Shown here in pieces: positions 52,871-62,169 of a stretch of 64,000 nt of DNA; position 1 is the stretch's first letter, and each line of letters starts with the position of its first letter. Source of the DNA: CAWHNT01 sp963830775 (GTDB lineage Bacteria; Pseudomonadota; Alphaproteobacteria; Geminicoccales; Geminicoccaceae); contig CAWHNT010000037.1 of the NCBI GenBank assembly GCA_963830775.1, positions 124,001 to 188,000 on the forward strand. The letters run 5' to 3'. Under the pieces are notes generated by a model. The model saw only the letters and a program-made list of their open reading frames with translations. It was not told the DNA's origin and made no database searches. The translations under genes and the position numbers were made by a program.

Positions 52871-53266
52871 TTGGCCAAGCCCGAATGGGGCACGAAGCGC
52901 ACCTGCCAGAGCTGCGGTGCCCGCTTCTACGATCTCGGCCGCTCACCTGCCGTCTGCCCGTCCTGCGGTGCGACGCTCGATATCGAGGCGCTGACCCGCG
53001 CCCGCCGCCCGCGCCCGGCGGTACGGGCCGTGCCGGCGGCGGCCGTCGCCGCCATCGACGACCCCGAGGTCGAGACCGGCACCCCCGATCTCGAGGACGC
53101 GGAGGACGCAGCCGAAATCGGGGAGGAAGAAGAGGAGGAGGTCATCGAGGCCGAGGAGGGTGCCGACGAGGACGAGGAAGGTCTGATCGAGGACGCCTCC
53201 GAGCTCGGCGACGACGAGGACGTGAGCGACGTGATCGAGGGGGACATCGACGAGGAGGCGCGCTGA
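52871..53266 (+). CDS. TIGR02300 family zinc-ribbon protein
   Basis: 131 residues from TTG 52871. The N-terminus LAKPEWGTKRTCQSCGARFYDLGRSPAVCPSCGA, with two CxxC pairs, marks the TIGR02300 family, found almost only in alphaproteobacteria next to aroA. The second half is extremely acidic (runs of E and D from about residue 70). Function is unknown. TTG with GTGGAG upstream gives the family's usual short N-terminus; an ATG at 52850 would add seven residues. Confidence 0.85.
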   Translation: MAKPEWGTKRTCQSCGARFYDLGRSPAVCPSCGATLDIEALTRARRPRPAVRAVPAAAVAAIDDPEVETGTPDLEDAEDAAEIGEEEEEEVIEAEEGADEDEEGLIEDASELGDDEDVSDVIEGDIDEEAR

Positions 53267-53320
53267 CGCGACCCTTGCGCGGGTGCGGTTTCTTCCCTAT
53301 CTCACGCCTCGCATCCCGGA

Positions 53321-53397
<77 letters not shown>

Positions 53398-53424
53398 AAA
53401 AGCTCCGGATGCAACGGCTGATCA

Positions 53425-53446
53425 AAGGGCGCCTTCGGGCGCCCTT
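53425..53446 (+). terminator. Rho-independent-type terminator after tRNA-Ala
   Basis: AAGGGCGCC and GGCGCCCTT form a perfect nine-base stem closed by a TTCG tetraloop, 28 bases after the tRNA. CGTGTTT follows, a short T-rich tail. Well placed to end the tRNA transcript. Confidence 0.75.
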
Positions 53447-53563
53447 CGTGTTTCAGGGCGGCCGGCGGGAGTGCCGGGCACGAAGGTGCTGCCGCCTGCT
53501 CCCAGGGGCGAAGCAGCAGCGTCGCCCGCACGGGCGTGAAGGGGCCGGGCCGAAGGGCGGGCG

Positions 53564-54460
53564 ATGACGACGACGATGTCGGCACCACGGGCCCGCTGGG
53601 TCCTGCCGGCCAGTGCCGCCACCGGCATCCTGTTCATGCTCGTGGCCCAGCTGCTCGTCATGCCGGCCAACGATGCGGTCGTGAAGTATCTGGTCGCCAG
53701 CGTGCCGGTCGGGCAATTGGCCTGGGCCCGCTTCTTCTTCAACTTCCTGCTCCTGGCACCGGTCACCCTCTGGCACCATCGCCGGCATGCTCTGGCACCG
53801 CGCCGGCCGGGCCTGCAGCTCCTTCGCGGCGTGCTGATCGTGGCCTCGAACCTGCTCTTCATCGCGGGCCTGCGCTTCGTGCCGCTCGCGGACGCCACCG
53901 CCACCGTCTTCGTGGCCCCGCTCGCGGTCGCCACCTTCTCGCCCTGGATACTGGGCGAGCGCGTGGGCCCGATCGGCTGGGCGGCGGTGGCGGCCGGGTT
54001 CGCAGGTGCCCTCGTGATCATCCGCCCGGGGTTCGCGCACGCGAGCCTCGCCAGCCTGCTGCCGTTCGGGGCCGGCCTCAGCTTCGCGGCCTATCTCCTC
54101 GTCACCCGCAAGCTCGCCAGCTACAGCCCGCCGCTCGTCACCCAGACCGCCACGGCCGCCGTCGGTGCCGTGCTGACCACGTTCCTCCTGCCGCTGGGAT
54201 GGGCGTGGCCCAGCCCCGGCGAGTGGACCCTCATGCTGGTGATCGGCTGCGGCTCCTGCATCGGCCATGTGCTGATCACGCTGGCCCACCAGCATGCCGG
54301 TGCCGCGACCCTGGCCCCGCTCACCTATCTGAGCCTCGTCTCCGCCACGGCCTTGGGCTACCTGCTCTTCGGCGACCTGCCCGACCTGCTCACGCTCCTG
54401 GGTGCCGCCATCGTCATCGCCAGCGGTCTCGCCGTCTGGTGGCGCAGTCGCCCCCGCTGA
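53564..54460 (+). CDS. EamA/DMT-superfamily transporter
   Basis: 298 residues with ten hydrophobic segments in two five-helix repeats. The pattern AWARFFFNFLLLAPVTLWHHR, LLFIAGLRFVPLADATATVF and the C-terminal repeat with LAPLTYLSLVSATALGYLLFGDLPD is that of EamA drug/metabolite exporters of the RhaT type. The substrate is unknown. ATG 53564; ATG 53576 is a possible alternative. Confidence 0.88.
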   Translation: MTTTMSAPRARWVLPASAATGILFMLVAQLLVMPANDAVVKYLVASVPVGQLAWARFFFNFLLLAPVTLWHHRRHALAPRRPGLQLLRGVLIVASNLLFIAGLRFVPLADATATVFVAPLAVATFSPWILGERVGPIGWAAVAAGFAGALVIIRPGFAHASLASLLPFGAGLSFAAYLLVTRKLASYSPPLVTQTATAAVGAVLTTFLLPLGWAWPSPGEWTLMLVIGCGSCIGHVLITLAHQHAGAATLAPLTYLSLVSATALGYLLFGDLPDLLTLLGAAIVIASGLAVWWRSRPR

Positions 54461-54474
54461 CCGGAGAATCCCCC

Positions 54475-55770
54475 ATGTCCCCTTCCGTCCCGGCGTTCGC
54501 CTCGGCACTCCGGAAGGGGCTCGGGCGGGCGATGATCCTGTTGCGGCAGGAGCCGGACAGCCCGGCGCTGCAGGCCGAGCTGATGCGGGCCTGCAAGGCC
54601 AACCTGCTCTACGACGGGCAGTTCGAGAACTATCGTGCACCCTACCTCCACCGCCTGATCCAGGCGACCGGCCAGGAGCGGCGGTTCTGGGATGAGCTGT
54701 CGCGCTGGCTCGGCGAGGTCGGCGAGGACGATGACAGCACGGACACGGCGCAGGCGTTCTACATCCTCTGCCTGCTGGCGGCGGATGACGCCTCCTTCGA
54801 CCGCGGCGTCCTCTACGACTTCATCGGCACGAGCCAGCTACGACATGACCGGCGTCGGCTCGACGATGGCGTTCATCCGGCTGGAAGGGATCCCAGCCCT
54901 TCTCCTTTATGTCCGCCGCTTCGCCGCCGAGATCGCCGACCCCGAAGAGGCTTGGTCCTTCAAGTACCTGGTCGAGGCCCTGGGCGAGCGGGAAGGCCCC
55001 GAGGCCGCCACTGCGGCCCTGGAGGAAGCGCGCGCCACCTGCCCCGAGCTTGACCGGCTGCTGGCCCTGGACGTCGATGCCTTCCACGCGGAAACCGGGG
55101 AGACGATGGACTACGCCGCCGCCAAGGAGGCCCTGGCCGCTGGCGGCAGGTGGTTGCCGCGGGAGTGGTCTCGGCACGCCTCGGCAGAGGAGTTCGCGCT
55201 GGCGGCACGGGACCTCCTGGCCGAGCACGACGTCCGCAAGCTCCGAGCCTATCTGGACCTGTTTCGATTCCGGCAGTTCCCGGCTCCCGCCTCAAGCCTC
55301 TTCCCCCTGGTCCGGCACGAAGACGGGATGGTTGCCAGAGATGCGGCAAAAATACTGGGCCGGCTCGGAGGTAGTGACGTGCGCGTGCTGGCGCTCGAAC
55401 TCCTGGACGAGCAAAGGCCCTGGAACGGGATCCAGATGCTGCGCGAATGCCAGCAGCCCGGCGACTTCGAGCGCATCGGAAAGCGGCTAGAGGGCGTGAC
55501 GCTCGACGCTGACGGCTGGCATTATCTCGGCATGGCCGTCTTCACCCTTTGGGGACATGGACGCCCCGCCCGAGGAGAGCCGGGCGGTGTTGCTGAGGCT
55601 CTACGAGGACGAGCCCTGCTCCTTCTGTCGTGGGACGGCCGTGAGTAACCTCGTGGCCTCGGGCGGCCTCCCCGATTGGATGGCCGAGGAGTGCCGCTAC
55701 GACGCCGAGCCGGAGACGGTGAACCAGGTCGAGCAGAAGGGCCACGCCGGCTTCCTAGAGCTCCGGCTCG
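54475..55770 (+). CDS. Uncharacterised HEAT-like repeat protein, two frameshifts
   Basis: No family recognised with confidence. Three frames join into about 420 residues: the first (MSPSVPAFASALRKGLGRAM; NLLYDGQFENYRAPYLHRLI), the second after an extra base near 54831 (SYDMTGVGSTMAFIRLEGIP; a HEAT-like pair MVARDAAKILGRLGGSDVRV), and the third after an extra G near 55552 (PPEESRAVLLRLYEDEPCSF). It is mostly helical and acidic, without a signal peptide. The end is uncertain; it runs into the convergent SRAP gene at about 55755. Both breaks are +1. Confidence 0.6.
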
Positions 55771-56423
55771 CCGCCGTCCTGCTTCTGGCCCCGCGCCACG
55801 ATCGTGAGCGCACCATCCGGAAGCGGCCGCTGCAGCCGCAGCGCCTCCTCGGTCGGTGCCGTCATCCACGCCTCGACCTCCTCCGGCGTGGTCAGGATCA
55901 CCGGCATGGCCTTGGGGTGGATGGCACCCACCTCGCGGTTCGGCTCGGTCGTGAGGAACGCATAGAGGTCGTTCGTCGTCTCGCCCTCCTTGACCTTCCG
56001 CACCGATGTCCACGCGGCCGTCCAGATCCCGGCGAAGAAGGCCAGCGGCCGGCTGTCGTCGAGGGCGAACCAGACCGGCGGCCGCGATCCGTCGGGCAGC
56101 ACCTCGTTCTCCGAGAAGCTCGTGAACGGGACCACGCACCGGCTCTCCACGCCGAGCCAGCGCCGCCAGTGCGGCGACTTCACGTTGCGCACGTTGGTGA
56201 CGCCCGGGTCGGTCTTCTTGCCCTTGAGGGCGAAAACGGGTGACGGCATGCCCCAGCGCGCCATCGCGAGCTCGCGGCCCTCGGGCCGGTTGCGCACGAT
56301 CGGGGCCCGGTAGTCGGGGAAGATGCCGGGCAGCGGCGGCAGGTTGCCGGTGCTGTCGGTGAAGGCCCGCGTGAACTCGCGGATCGCCGCCTGGCCCTTG
56401 GTCAGCGAGTAGAGATTGCACAC
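55755..56423 (-). CDS. SRAP (SOS-response-associated peptidase/YedK) family protein
   Basis: 222 residues from GTG 56423, giving MCNLYSLTKGQAAIREF with cysteine 2, which becomes the N-terminal catalytic residue that crosslinks to abasic DNA. Other family marks are MARWGMPSP, NVKSPHWRRWL, RCVVPFTSFSE and the histidine in AIHPKAMPVILTTPEEVEAWM. SRAP proteins shield abasic sites in single-stranded DNA. Starts further upstream would bury the cysteine and are not plausible. Confidence 0.9.
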   Translation of the reverse strand: MCNLYSLTKGQAAIREFTRAFTDSTGNLPPLPGIFPDYRAPIVRNRPEGRELAMARWGMPSPVFALKGKKTDPGVTNVRNVKSPHWRRWLGVESRCVVPFTSFSENEVLPDGSRPPVWFALDDSRPLAFFAGIWTAAWTSVRKVKEGETTNDLYAFLTTEPNREVGAIHPKAMPVILTTPEEVEAWMTAPTEEALRLQRPLPDGALTIVARGQKQDGGEPEL

Positions 56424-56641
56424 GGCCCCGTCCTCACCTGCTGGTCGCGGATGCTTCCCTGACCCGGTGGTAGCTGCCGAGCCGAAGGCACTGAAGAGGA
56501 CATCCGTCGCCCCTCGTCTTTCCGGGCCGGGGCAGGAGTGCTGGCCGGCACAGCGGGCTGCGTGGCGTCGGGCAGAATGCGCCGCAGTGAAGTGCAGACC
56601 ACGTGCCCTCGAAGGGCCGTCCACCTGCCAGGAGATGCTCG
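56424..56641. other. Intergenic region between SRAP and ompA-like genes
   Basis: 218 bases separate the divergent starts of the SRAP gene and the OmpA-family gene. They should hold both promoters, but no -35/-10 pair or repeat stands out enough to report. Confidence 0.5.
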
Positions 56642-57329
56642 ATGAACGCCACCCGCCAGATCGTCAGACCTCGGCCTCATCGCCGGGCTCCTCGCCGGCA
56701 CCGCCTCGGCCCAGGCCGGCGATGTCGTGATGTTCGAGGGCCCGGCCCCGCAGGCGGCCCAGCTCGCCCGCATCCTGTGGCCGAGCAAGCACAGCACCAC
56801 CGGTGAGACCGGTGCCACCCGCAGCATCCGGATCAGCCCGGCGGTCGCGCAGTCGAGCCCTGCATTGCATCCTGCGGCGGTCGAGGTGGAAGCAGCCGAG
56901 CCTGTCAGGCCCGATCGCGTCCAGGCGCCCCGGCCCACGGCCGAAGTCGACATCGCGGCGGCCGAGCCCGACGATCGGGCCGCGAGCGGCGACGCCTTCG
57001 CGTTCCAGATCCGCTTCGCCTACAACTCGACCGAGATCCTGCCCGAGTCGCGCTCCTATCTGGACAGCGTAGGCGCCATGCTCCGTCTGCCCGAGGTGCG
57101 CGGCAAGAAGGTGGTGATCGTGGGCCATGCCGATGCGTCCGGCTCCGAGCAGTACAACCAGGTGCTCTCCGAGCGCCGTGCGGCCACCGTCCGCACCTAT
57201 CTCACGAGCAGGTTCGGCATTGCCGCCGATCGGCTCGAGGCCCAGGGCGAGGGCGAGACCGATCCTCTGGCCGGCACGGACCCCTACGCCGCCAAGAACC
57301 GGCGGGTCGAGTTCCACGCCGCAAGCTGA
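56642..57329 (+). CDS. OmpA-family protein, one frameshift in the signal peptide
   Basis: About 228 residues. The ATG at 56642 begins NATRQIV and, after removal of one C at 56669-56670, continues LGLIAGLLAGTASAQAGDVV, a good signal peptide. The mature protein has a short proline-rich linker and a C-terminal OmpA domain: IRFAYNSTEILPESRSYLDSV, VVIVGHADASGSEQYNQVLS and ERRAATVRTYL, with NRRVEF at the end, containing the conserved aspartate and arginine that bind peptidoglycan. No beta-barrel is present. It probably ties a periplasmic or lipid-anchored partner to the wall. Confidence 0.8.
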
Positions 57330-57404
57330 GCCCGGCCGGCGGTACCGCGTGCCACCGGGCCGTGCCAGGCCCGCTGGAACGGGGTGCGCCGGCGGGAGGA
57401 TTGG

Positions 57405-57569
57405 ATGCGGGTCGGCGTTGTCGGTACGGGCCGCATGGGACGCGCCATCGCCGACCTGCCGATGGCCGAGCTGGCGCTCGGCATCTACGAGGAGGCCAGC
57501 GCCAGCGGCTGGGCGGGGCGCGACGGCGCCACGCTCGCAGCCTACTGGCCCGGCCGAGGCCGGCCCTAG
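57405..57569 (+). pseudogene. 54-residue stump of a Rossmann-fold dehydrogenase
   Basis: MRVGVVGTGRMGRAIAD is a standard N-terminus of a 6PGDH or 3-hydroxyisobutyrate dehydrogenase-like protein. It jumps within a few residues to ELALGIYEEASASGWAGRDGATLAAYWPGR, which looks like the C-terminal end of such a protein. About 230 residues of the middle are missing, so this is likely an internal deletion. A good ribosome site (GGGAGG) remains. The product would not be an enzyme. Confidence 0.5.
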
Positions 57570-57590
57570 CTCGGCCAGGGCCGCTGCCGA

Positions 57591-58314
57591 TCAGGCGGCG
57601 AGCCGCGACTCGGCCGTAGGCCCGATCCGCACCGTCAGCGTGCCCAGCCCGTCGATCGAGCCCACCAGCTCGTCGCCCGGCTGGACGGGGCCCACGCCAT
57701 GCGGCGTGCCGGTGAGGATGATGTCGCCCGGGAACAGCTCGAAATAGCTGGAGAGGTTGGCGATGATCTCCGGCACCTTCCAGATCATCAGGCCGATGTC
57801 CGAATCCTGCTTCACCGCACCGCCGACCGTGAGCCGGATGGCGCCGGACGCGATGTGGCCCGTCGCTGCGGCCGGATGGATCGGGCTGCAGGGGCAGGAA
57901 TGGTCGAAGCTCTTGCCGATCTCCCAGGGCAGCCCGCTCTTGCCCATGTCGCGCTGGCGGTCGCGCCGGGTCATGTCGATGCCGATGCCGTAGCCGTAGA
58001 CATGGTCCAGCGCCTGTGCGGCCGGGATCCCGGCCCCGCCCTTGCCGATCGCCACCACCAGCTCGAGCTCGTAGTGCAGGTCGCTGGTCATCGCGGCATA
58101 GGGGACGGTGCCGCCATCCTCGACGATGCTGTCGGCGGGCTTCTGGAAGAACACCGGCGGGTCGCGCGCCTCGTCGCCGCCCATCTCGCGGATATGGTCG
58201 ACGTAGTTGCGGCCGACACAATAGAATCCGGCGTACCGGGAAGCGCTGGCCGGTGCCGACGACCGGCAGCGAGACCGGATGCGGGACCGCGACCACGAAA
58301 CCGTGATCTGACAT
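57591..58314 (-). CDS. Fumarylacetoacetate hydrolase family protein, one frameshift
   Basis: About 240 residues. After SDHGFVVAVPHPVSLPVVGTGQRFPVRR comes IYCVGRNYVDHIREMG, then DPPVFFQKPADSIV, LHYELELVVAIGKGG (the two glutamates that bind Mg) and GYGIGIDMTRRDRQ with the metal aspartate. The end GDIILTGTPHGVGPVQPGD is diagnostic. The frame shifts at 58225-58226, where one T/A too many splits RRIYCVG. The family includes acylpyruvases, oxaloacetate decarboxylases and maleylpyruvate hydrolases. AGGAGG lies before ATG 58314. It is divergent from an ABC transporter operon that may bring in its substrate. Confidence 0.85.
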
Positions 58315-58486
58315 TCTGACGCTACCTCCTTGGCCGAGCGTTCGTGATCGCTCTTTTCTGGTGTTGCGTGGAACGTAGCGGCGGCGGCCCGGTGCGCCAA
58401 GGCGTGTCCGTGGTTGCGGGAGCGATGCTGGCGCTATTAGTGATGGGTCTCGACCAACTGTGATCGGGGCCGCAGGGAGGCACAAA

Positions 58487-59512
58487 ATGATGAAGATGAA
58501 AACGGTTACATCTGGAGCGCTCGCCGTCGCGGCGGCGCTCGTTGCCGCGTGCCTGGGCGGTGCCGCGCAGGCCCAGGACCTGAAGGCGGTCACGGTCATC
58601 CTGCCCAACCCGTCCGCACTGAACGTATTCCCGATGCACGTCGCCATCGGCGAGGGCTACTTCGAGCAGGAAGGCCTCAAGGTCGAGGTCCACGCGGTCG
58701 ACGGCTCCTCCCAGGTGCTGCAGGCGATGTCGGCGGGCCAAGCACAGATCGGGCTGCCAGGTCCGGCACCGCTGCTGGGTGCCAGGACCCGCGGCGAGGA
58801 CGTCGTCTTCATCTACAACCTCAACCCCACGAGCAGCTTCGGCCTCGTGGTTCGCGACGAGGCCTCCTACAAGCAGCCGGCCGACCTCAAGGGCAAGGTG
58901 ATCGGTGTCGGCACCGCCGACGGGGCGGAGGTCAGCTTCGCCCGCTCGATCCTGCTTGCCGCCGGCATGACCGAGGGCACGGACTATACGTTCCTGCCCG
59001 TCGGCGACGGCGGGACGGCTGCCGCGGCGTTCGAGCGGGGCGACGTCGAGGCCTATGCCGCCGCCACCAGCGATGCCGCGATCATGTCGACGCGCGGGCT
59101 GAAGCTGCGCGAGATCACGCCCGACGCGTTCAAGTCCTATTTCGCCAACGGCTTTGCCGCCTACCGCAGCTACATCCAGGAAAACCCGAAGGTGATCGAG
59201 GGCTTCGGCCGCGCCATCACCCGCGGGATGAGGTTCGGCATGGACCCGGCCAACCGGGAGAAGGTGCTGGCCCACGCGGCTGTAGGCAATCCGCAGGAAG
59301 GCGAGGACACGGCCCTTGCCAACGCGCTCTTCGACCAGCTCCTGATCAAGATGGACATCGGCGACCAGAAGGAGGGCTACGGCTTCCAGCACGCCGCGAA
59401 CTGGGAAGCCTGGCAGAAGAGCCTGCTCGCCTCCGGCGCCCTGAAGGAGCCGCTCGACCTGAGCCAGGCCTACACGAACGACTTCGTCGCCGCCTGGAAC
59501 CAGGGCAGCTAG
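58487..59512 (+). CDS. ABC transporter substrate-binding protein, NMT1/SsuA type
   Basis: 341 residues with a signal peptide (SGALAVAAALVAACLGGAAQAQ). The NMT1/THI5-like fold shows in HVAIGEGYFEQEGLKVEVHA, VLQAMSAGQAQIGLPGPAPL, GKVIGVGTADGAEVSFARSI and AFERGDVEAYAAATSDAA. The ATG at 58487 follows GGGAGG. Relatives bind aliphatic sulfonates, taurine, nitrate or thiamine precursors; the ligand is unknown here. It is the first gene of a three-gene transporter operon. Confidence 0.87.
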   Translation: MMKMKTVTSGALAVAAALVAACLGGAAQAQDLKAVTVILPNPSALNVFPMHVAIGEGYFEQEGLKVEVHAVDGSSQVLQAMSAGQAQIGLPGPAPLLGARTRGEDVVFIYNLNPTSSFGLVVRDEASYKQPADLKGKVIGVGTADGAEVSFARSILLAAGMTEGTDYTFLPVGDGGTAAAAFERGDVEAYAAATSDAAIMSTRGLKLREITPDAFKSYFANGFAAYRSYIQENPKVIEGFGRAITRGMRFGMDPANREKVLAHAAVGNPQEGEDTALANALFDQLLIKMDIGDQKEGYGFQHAANWEAWQKSLLASGALKEPLDLSQAYTNDFVAAWNQGS

Positions 59513-60333
59513 TGACCGTGGCAGCAGCCGTCGACCTCGCGGCTGCGGTACCGGTCGGCGTCACGGGCCGGCCGGTCTACCAGCTCAAGGGCGTCAGCAA
59601 GCGCTTCGCACGGCGCGACGTGCTGGCGCTCGACCGGGTCGACCTCACCCTTCACGAGGGCTCGTTCTCCTCGATCATCGGCCCCAGCGGCTGCGGCAAG
59701 TCCACCATGCTGAAGATCATGGCGGGCGTGCTGCCGCCCTCGGAGGGCAGCGTCATCCTGGCCGGGTCGCACGTCACCGGCCCGCGCCGCGAGATCGGGA
59801 TGATGTTCCAGCAGGCGACCCTGTTCCCGTGGCGGACCACGCTGGAGAACGTGGTCCTGCCGATCGAGATCCGCGACGGCAGGCGGGCGGCCCGGGCCAG
59901 GCACGAGGCCGCCCGGTCCCTGCTCGAGCTCGTGGGCCTGGGCGACTTCGCGCACGTCTACCCGAGCGAGCTCTCGGGCGGGATGGCGCAGCGTGCCGCC
60001 ATCTGCCGGATGCTGATCACCGAGCCCGCGGTGCTCCTCCTGGACGAGCCGTTCAGCGCCCTGGACGAGCTCAGCCGCGACTTCATGAACATGGAGCTGC
60101 AGCGGATCTGCCTCGAGCGCAACGCCACCAGCTTCCTCGTCACCCACTCGATCGCGGAGGCCGTGATCCTCTCGGACATCGTCTACGTCATGTCGCCGCG
60201 CCCCGGACGCTTCGTCGACGCCGTCCGCATCGACCTGCCCCGGCCCCGCACCCTGCAGATGACCACCGAGCCCCGCTTCGGCCGCTATGTGGACCGCATC
60301 CGCGGCCAGCTCGACAAGGCTGCCTTCCTATGA
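59512..60333 (+). CDS. ABC transporter ATP-binding protein, SsuB/TauB type
   Basis: 273 residues from GTG 59512, one base overlapping the previous stop. Walker A GPSGCGKST is at 57-65, the Q-loop is MMFQQATLFPWRTTLENV, the signature LSGGMAQRAAICRML, Walker B VLLLDEPFSALDELSR and the switch histidine in TSFLVTHSIAEAV. It energises import by the neighbouring permease. Confidence 0.92.
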   Translation: MTVAAAVDLAAAVPVGVTGRPVYQLKGVSKRFARRDVLALDRVDLTLHEGSFSSIIGPSGCGKSTMLKIMAGVLPPSEGSVILAGSHVTGPRREIGMMFQQATLFPWRTTLENVVLPIEIRDGRRAARARHEAARSLLELVGLGDFAHVYPSELSGGMAQRAAICRMLITEPAVLLLDEPFSALDELSRDFMNMELQRICLERNATSFLVTHSIAEAVILSDIVYVMSPRPGRFVDAVRIDLPRPRTLQMTTEPRFGRYVDRIRGQLDKAAFL

Positions 60334-61194
60334 CGGACATCGCCGCCAACGCCGCCGAGGCGGAGCCGCAGCCGACGGTCTGGGCCGAGCACGAATCCTG
60401 GGCCGACCGCATCCCCCGCTGGCTGGCGATGGCGGTGATCTTCCTGGCTTTCGTCGGCCTTTGGCTGCTCGTCCGGGCGCTCGAGCTGGTCTCCAACATC
60501 ATCCTGCCCTCGCCCTGGGAGACGGCCCAGGAGCTGGTCGTGGTCGGGCAGAACCTGCTCACCGGCGGCTATCTCCTGCCGGCGTTCTGGATCACTACCA
60601 AGGAGGTGCTCCTGGGCTTCGCGATCGCCACCACGCTGGGCTTCCTGCTGGGCGTGCTGGTGGGCGAGACCTCGCTCGGCGAGCGCGCCGTGCTCCCCTA
60701 CCTCGTCGCCATCGACACCATGCCCAAGGTCGCCTTCGCGCCGCTCTTCATCTCCTGGCTCGGCTTCGGCATCGCCTCCAAGGTGGCGCTGGCCGCCTTC
60801 ATCGCCACCTTCCCGGTCGTGGTCGGCACCGCAGCGGGCCTCCATGCCGCCGACGAGAACGCCCGCATGCTCTTCCGCACCATGGGGGCGAGCCGGCTGC
60901 AGACCCTGATCAAGCTGAAGATCCCGACCGGCCTGCCGCAAATCTTCACCGGCCTCAAGATCGCCGCCATCGGCGTCGTCGCGCGGTGCGATCACGGCCG
61001 AGTTCCTGGGCGGCGGCACCGGCATGGGACACCAGATCCGCACCGCCGCCTCGCAGCTCGACACGCCGCGCGTGTTCGCGCTGATCCTCTATCTCAGCAT
61101 CCTGGGCCTGGCCACGTTCTGGTCCGTGGTCTGGCTCCAGCAGCGCCTCGTGTTCTGGCACAAGGCGAGCAGCCGGCAGGATCCGGTGGCGTAA
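60330..61194 (+). CDS. ABC transporter permease, SsuC/TauC type, one frameshift
   Basis: About 287 residues with six membrane segments. The ATG overlaps the ATPase stop (ATGA). The permease domain reads LGFAIATTLGFLLGVLVGET, DTMPKVAFAPLFISWLGFG and the ATPase-coupling loop DENARMLFRTMGASRLQTL. At 60981-60984 one extra G splits VVAGAITAEFLGGGTGMGHQI; the remaining frame ends QQRLVFWHKASS at a TAA. It forms the channel for the SsuA-like binding protein. Confidence 0.87.
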
Positions 61195-61282
61195 GGCTCC
61201 CTCGGGTACGCTACTCGGTTGACTAAAGTTAATTACTTGGCAAGCCTTTCGACGACAATGACCCCGTCGGGAGGCGATCTTG

Positions 61283-61786
61283 ATGAAGCGCGCGACAGCG
61301 AAACTTGCGATTGCATCTACGGGCGTAATACTAGCAAGTCTAGTTTGCAGTGCTGACCTGTCGGCCGCGGAAGCGACTGCGGTCGGGGTGGATGGTCCGG
61401 GCGGGGGCGAGCTCGTCACCACATCGCCAAAGGGTGCCCAGCAGGAGCTTGAGAGCAGCTTCGAGGTCGGCCCGGAGTCGGGTCCCGGCATCTCGCCGAA
61501 GGCCGTGGCCTTTTCCGGCTGCATAGCGCCCGGCAAGACGATCAGCCATCGCGTCTCACTGCCGGGTGGAGGATCGTTCCTGCACCGCGTCACCCCTGAC
61601 CGGAGCGGCTTCAACGTGGTGATGACGATCAACTATCCGGGTCTGTCCCGCACCGTGAACCAGGGTGGGCCCGGCCGGGCGGAATCCTTCACGGTCCGCA
61701 CGCCCTCCGGAAAGGTGTCGGGCAAGGTGAAGATCTCGGGGCTCAAGGGCTCGTTCGGCTGCTACACGTTCCGGGTCACTCCATAG
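61283..61786 (+). CDS. Secreted hypothetical protein
   Basis: 167 residues, not recognised. A signal peptide is clear (KLAIASTGVILASLVCSADLSAAE). The mature part is beta-rich and glycine/serine-rich, with two cysteines (FSGCIAPG and FGCYTFRV) that could form a disulfide closing the domain. Repeated S/K/G patterns (TPSGKVSGKVKISGLKGSFG) suggest a small beta-sandwich. Local base composition at its start is AT-richer than its surroundings. It stands alone between the ABC operon and a small gene. Confidence 0.6.
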   Translation: MKRATAKLAIASTGVILASLVCSADLSAAEATAVGVDGPGGGELVTTSPKGAQQELESSFEVGPESGPGISPKAVAFSGCIAPGKTISHRVSLPGGGSFLHRVTPDRSGFNVVMTINYPGLSRTVNQGGPGRAESFTVRTPSGKVSGKVKISGLKGSFGCYTFRVTP

Positions 61787-61974
61787 GCTCATCTCCTGAC
61801 CCGTCAGGATCGGGTCGGGCCGGCGGTGACGACGAGCGCCGCCGGCTCGTTCCATCTGCCCTGTGATCCGCGACACGCCCTGCCCGTGCCCCTCAGCACA
61901 GACCTCGGGTGCCAGCGAAGGCAATCTCCTGCCAACAGCGCGGGGCTGCCCCGCCGAGCAGTGAGGACCGGACG

Positions 61975-62130
61975 ATGAAGACGACCTGGATCGTGCGCTG
62001 GCATGGCATGGACGAGGAATGCTCTGGTGCCGCCGAGGCGATCGACCGCTGGGATGCGCTCGACGCCCGCGGTATCGAGGCCGCGATCTTCGAGGTGGTC
62101 GGCGGCGAGCGCCGTCGGCTGGTGTGGTAG
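61975..62130 (+). CDS. Small hypothetical protein (51 residues)
   Basis: Reads KTTWIVRWHGMDEECSGAAE and ends FEVVGGERRRLVW. The GTGAGGACC site six to twelve bases before ATG 61975 is reasonable. The alternating beta-like N-terminus, helix and beta C-terminus suggest a small folded domain. I do not recognise a family. It may be a genuine short gene or the surviving end of something longer; the open frame extends upstream to 61909 without better starts. Confidence 0.45.
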   Translation: MKTTWIVRWHGMDEECSGAAEAIDRWDALDARGIEAAIFEVVGGERRRLVW

Positions 62131-62169
62131 CAGAGCTCGCTCAGGCAGCCCGCCTGATCTCATGGGCCG

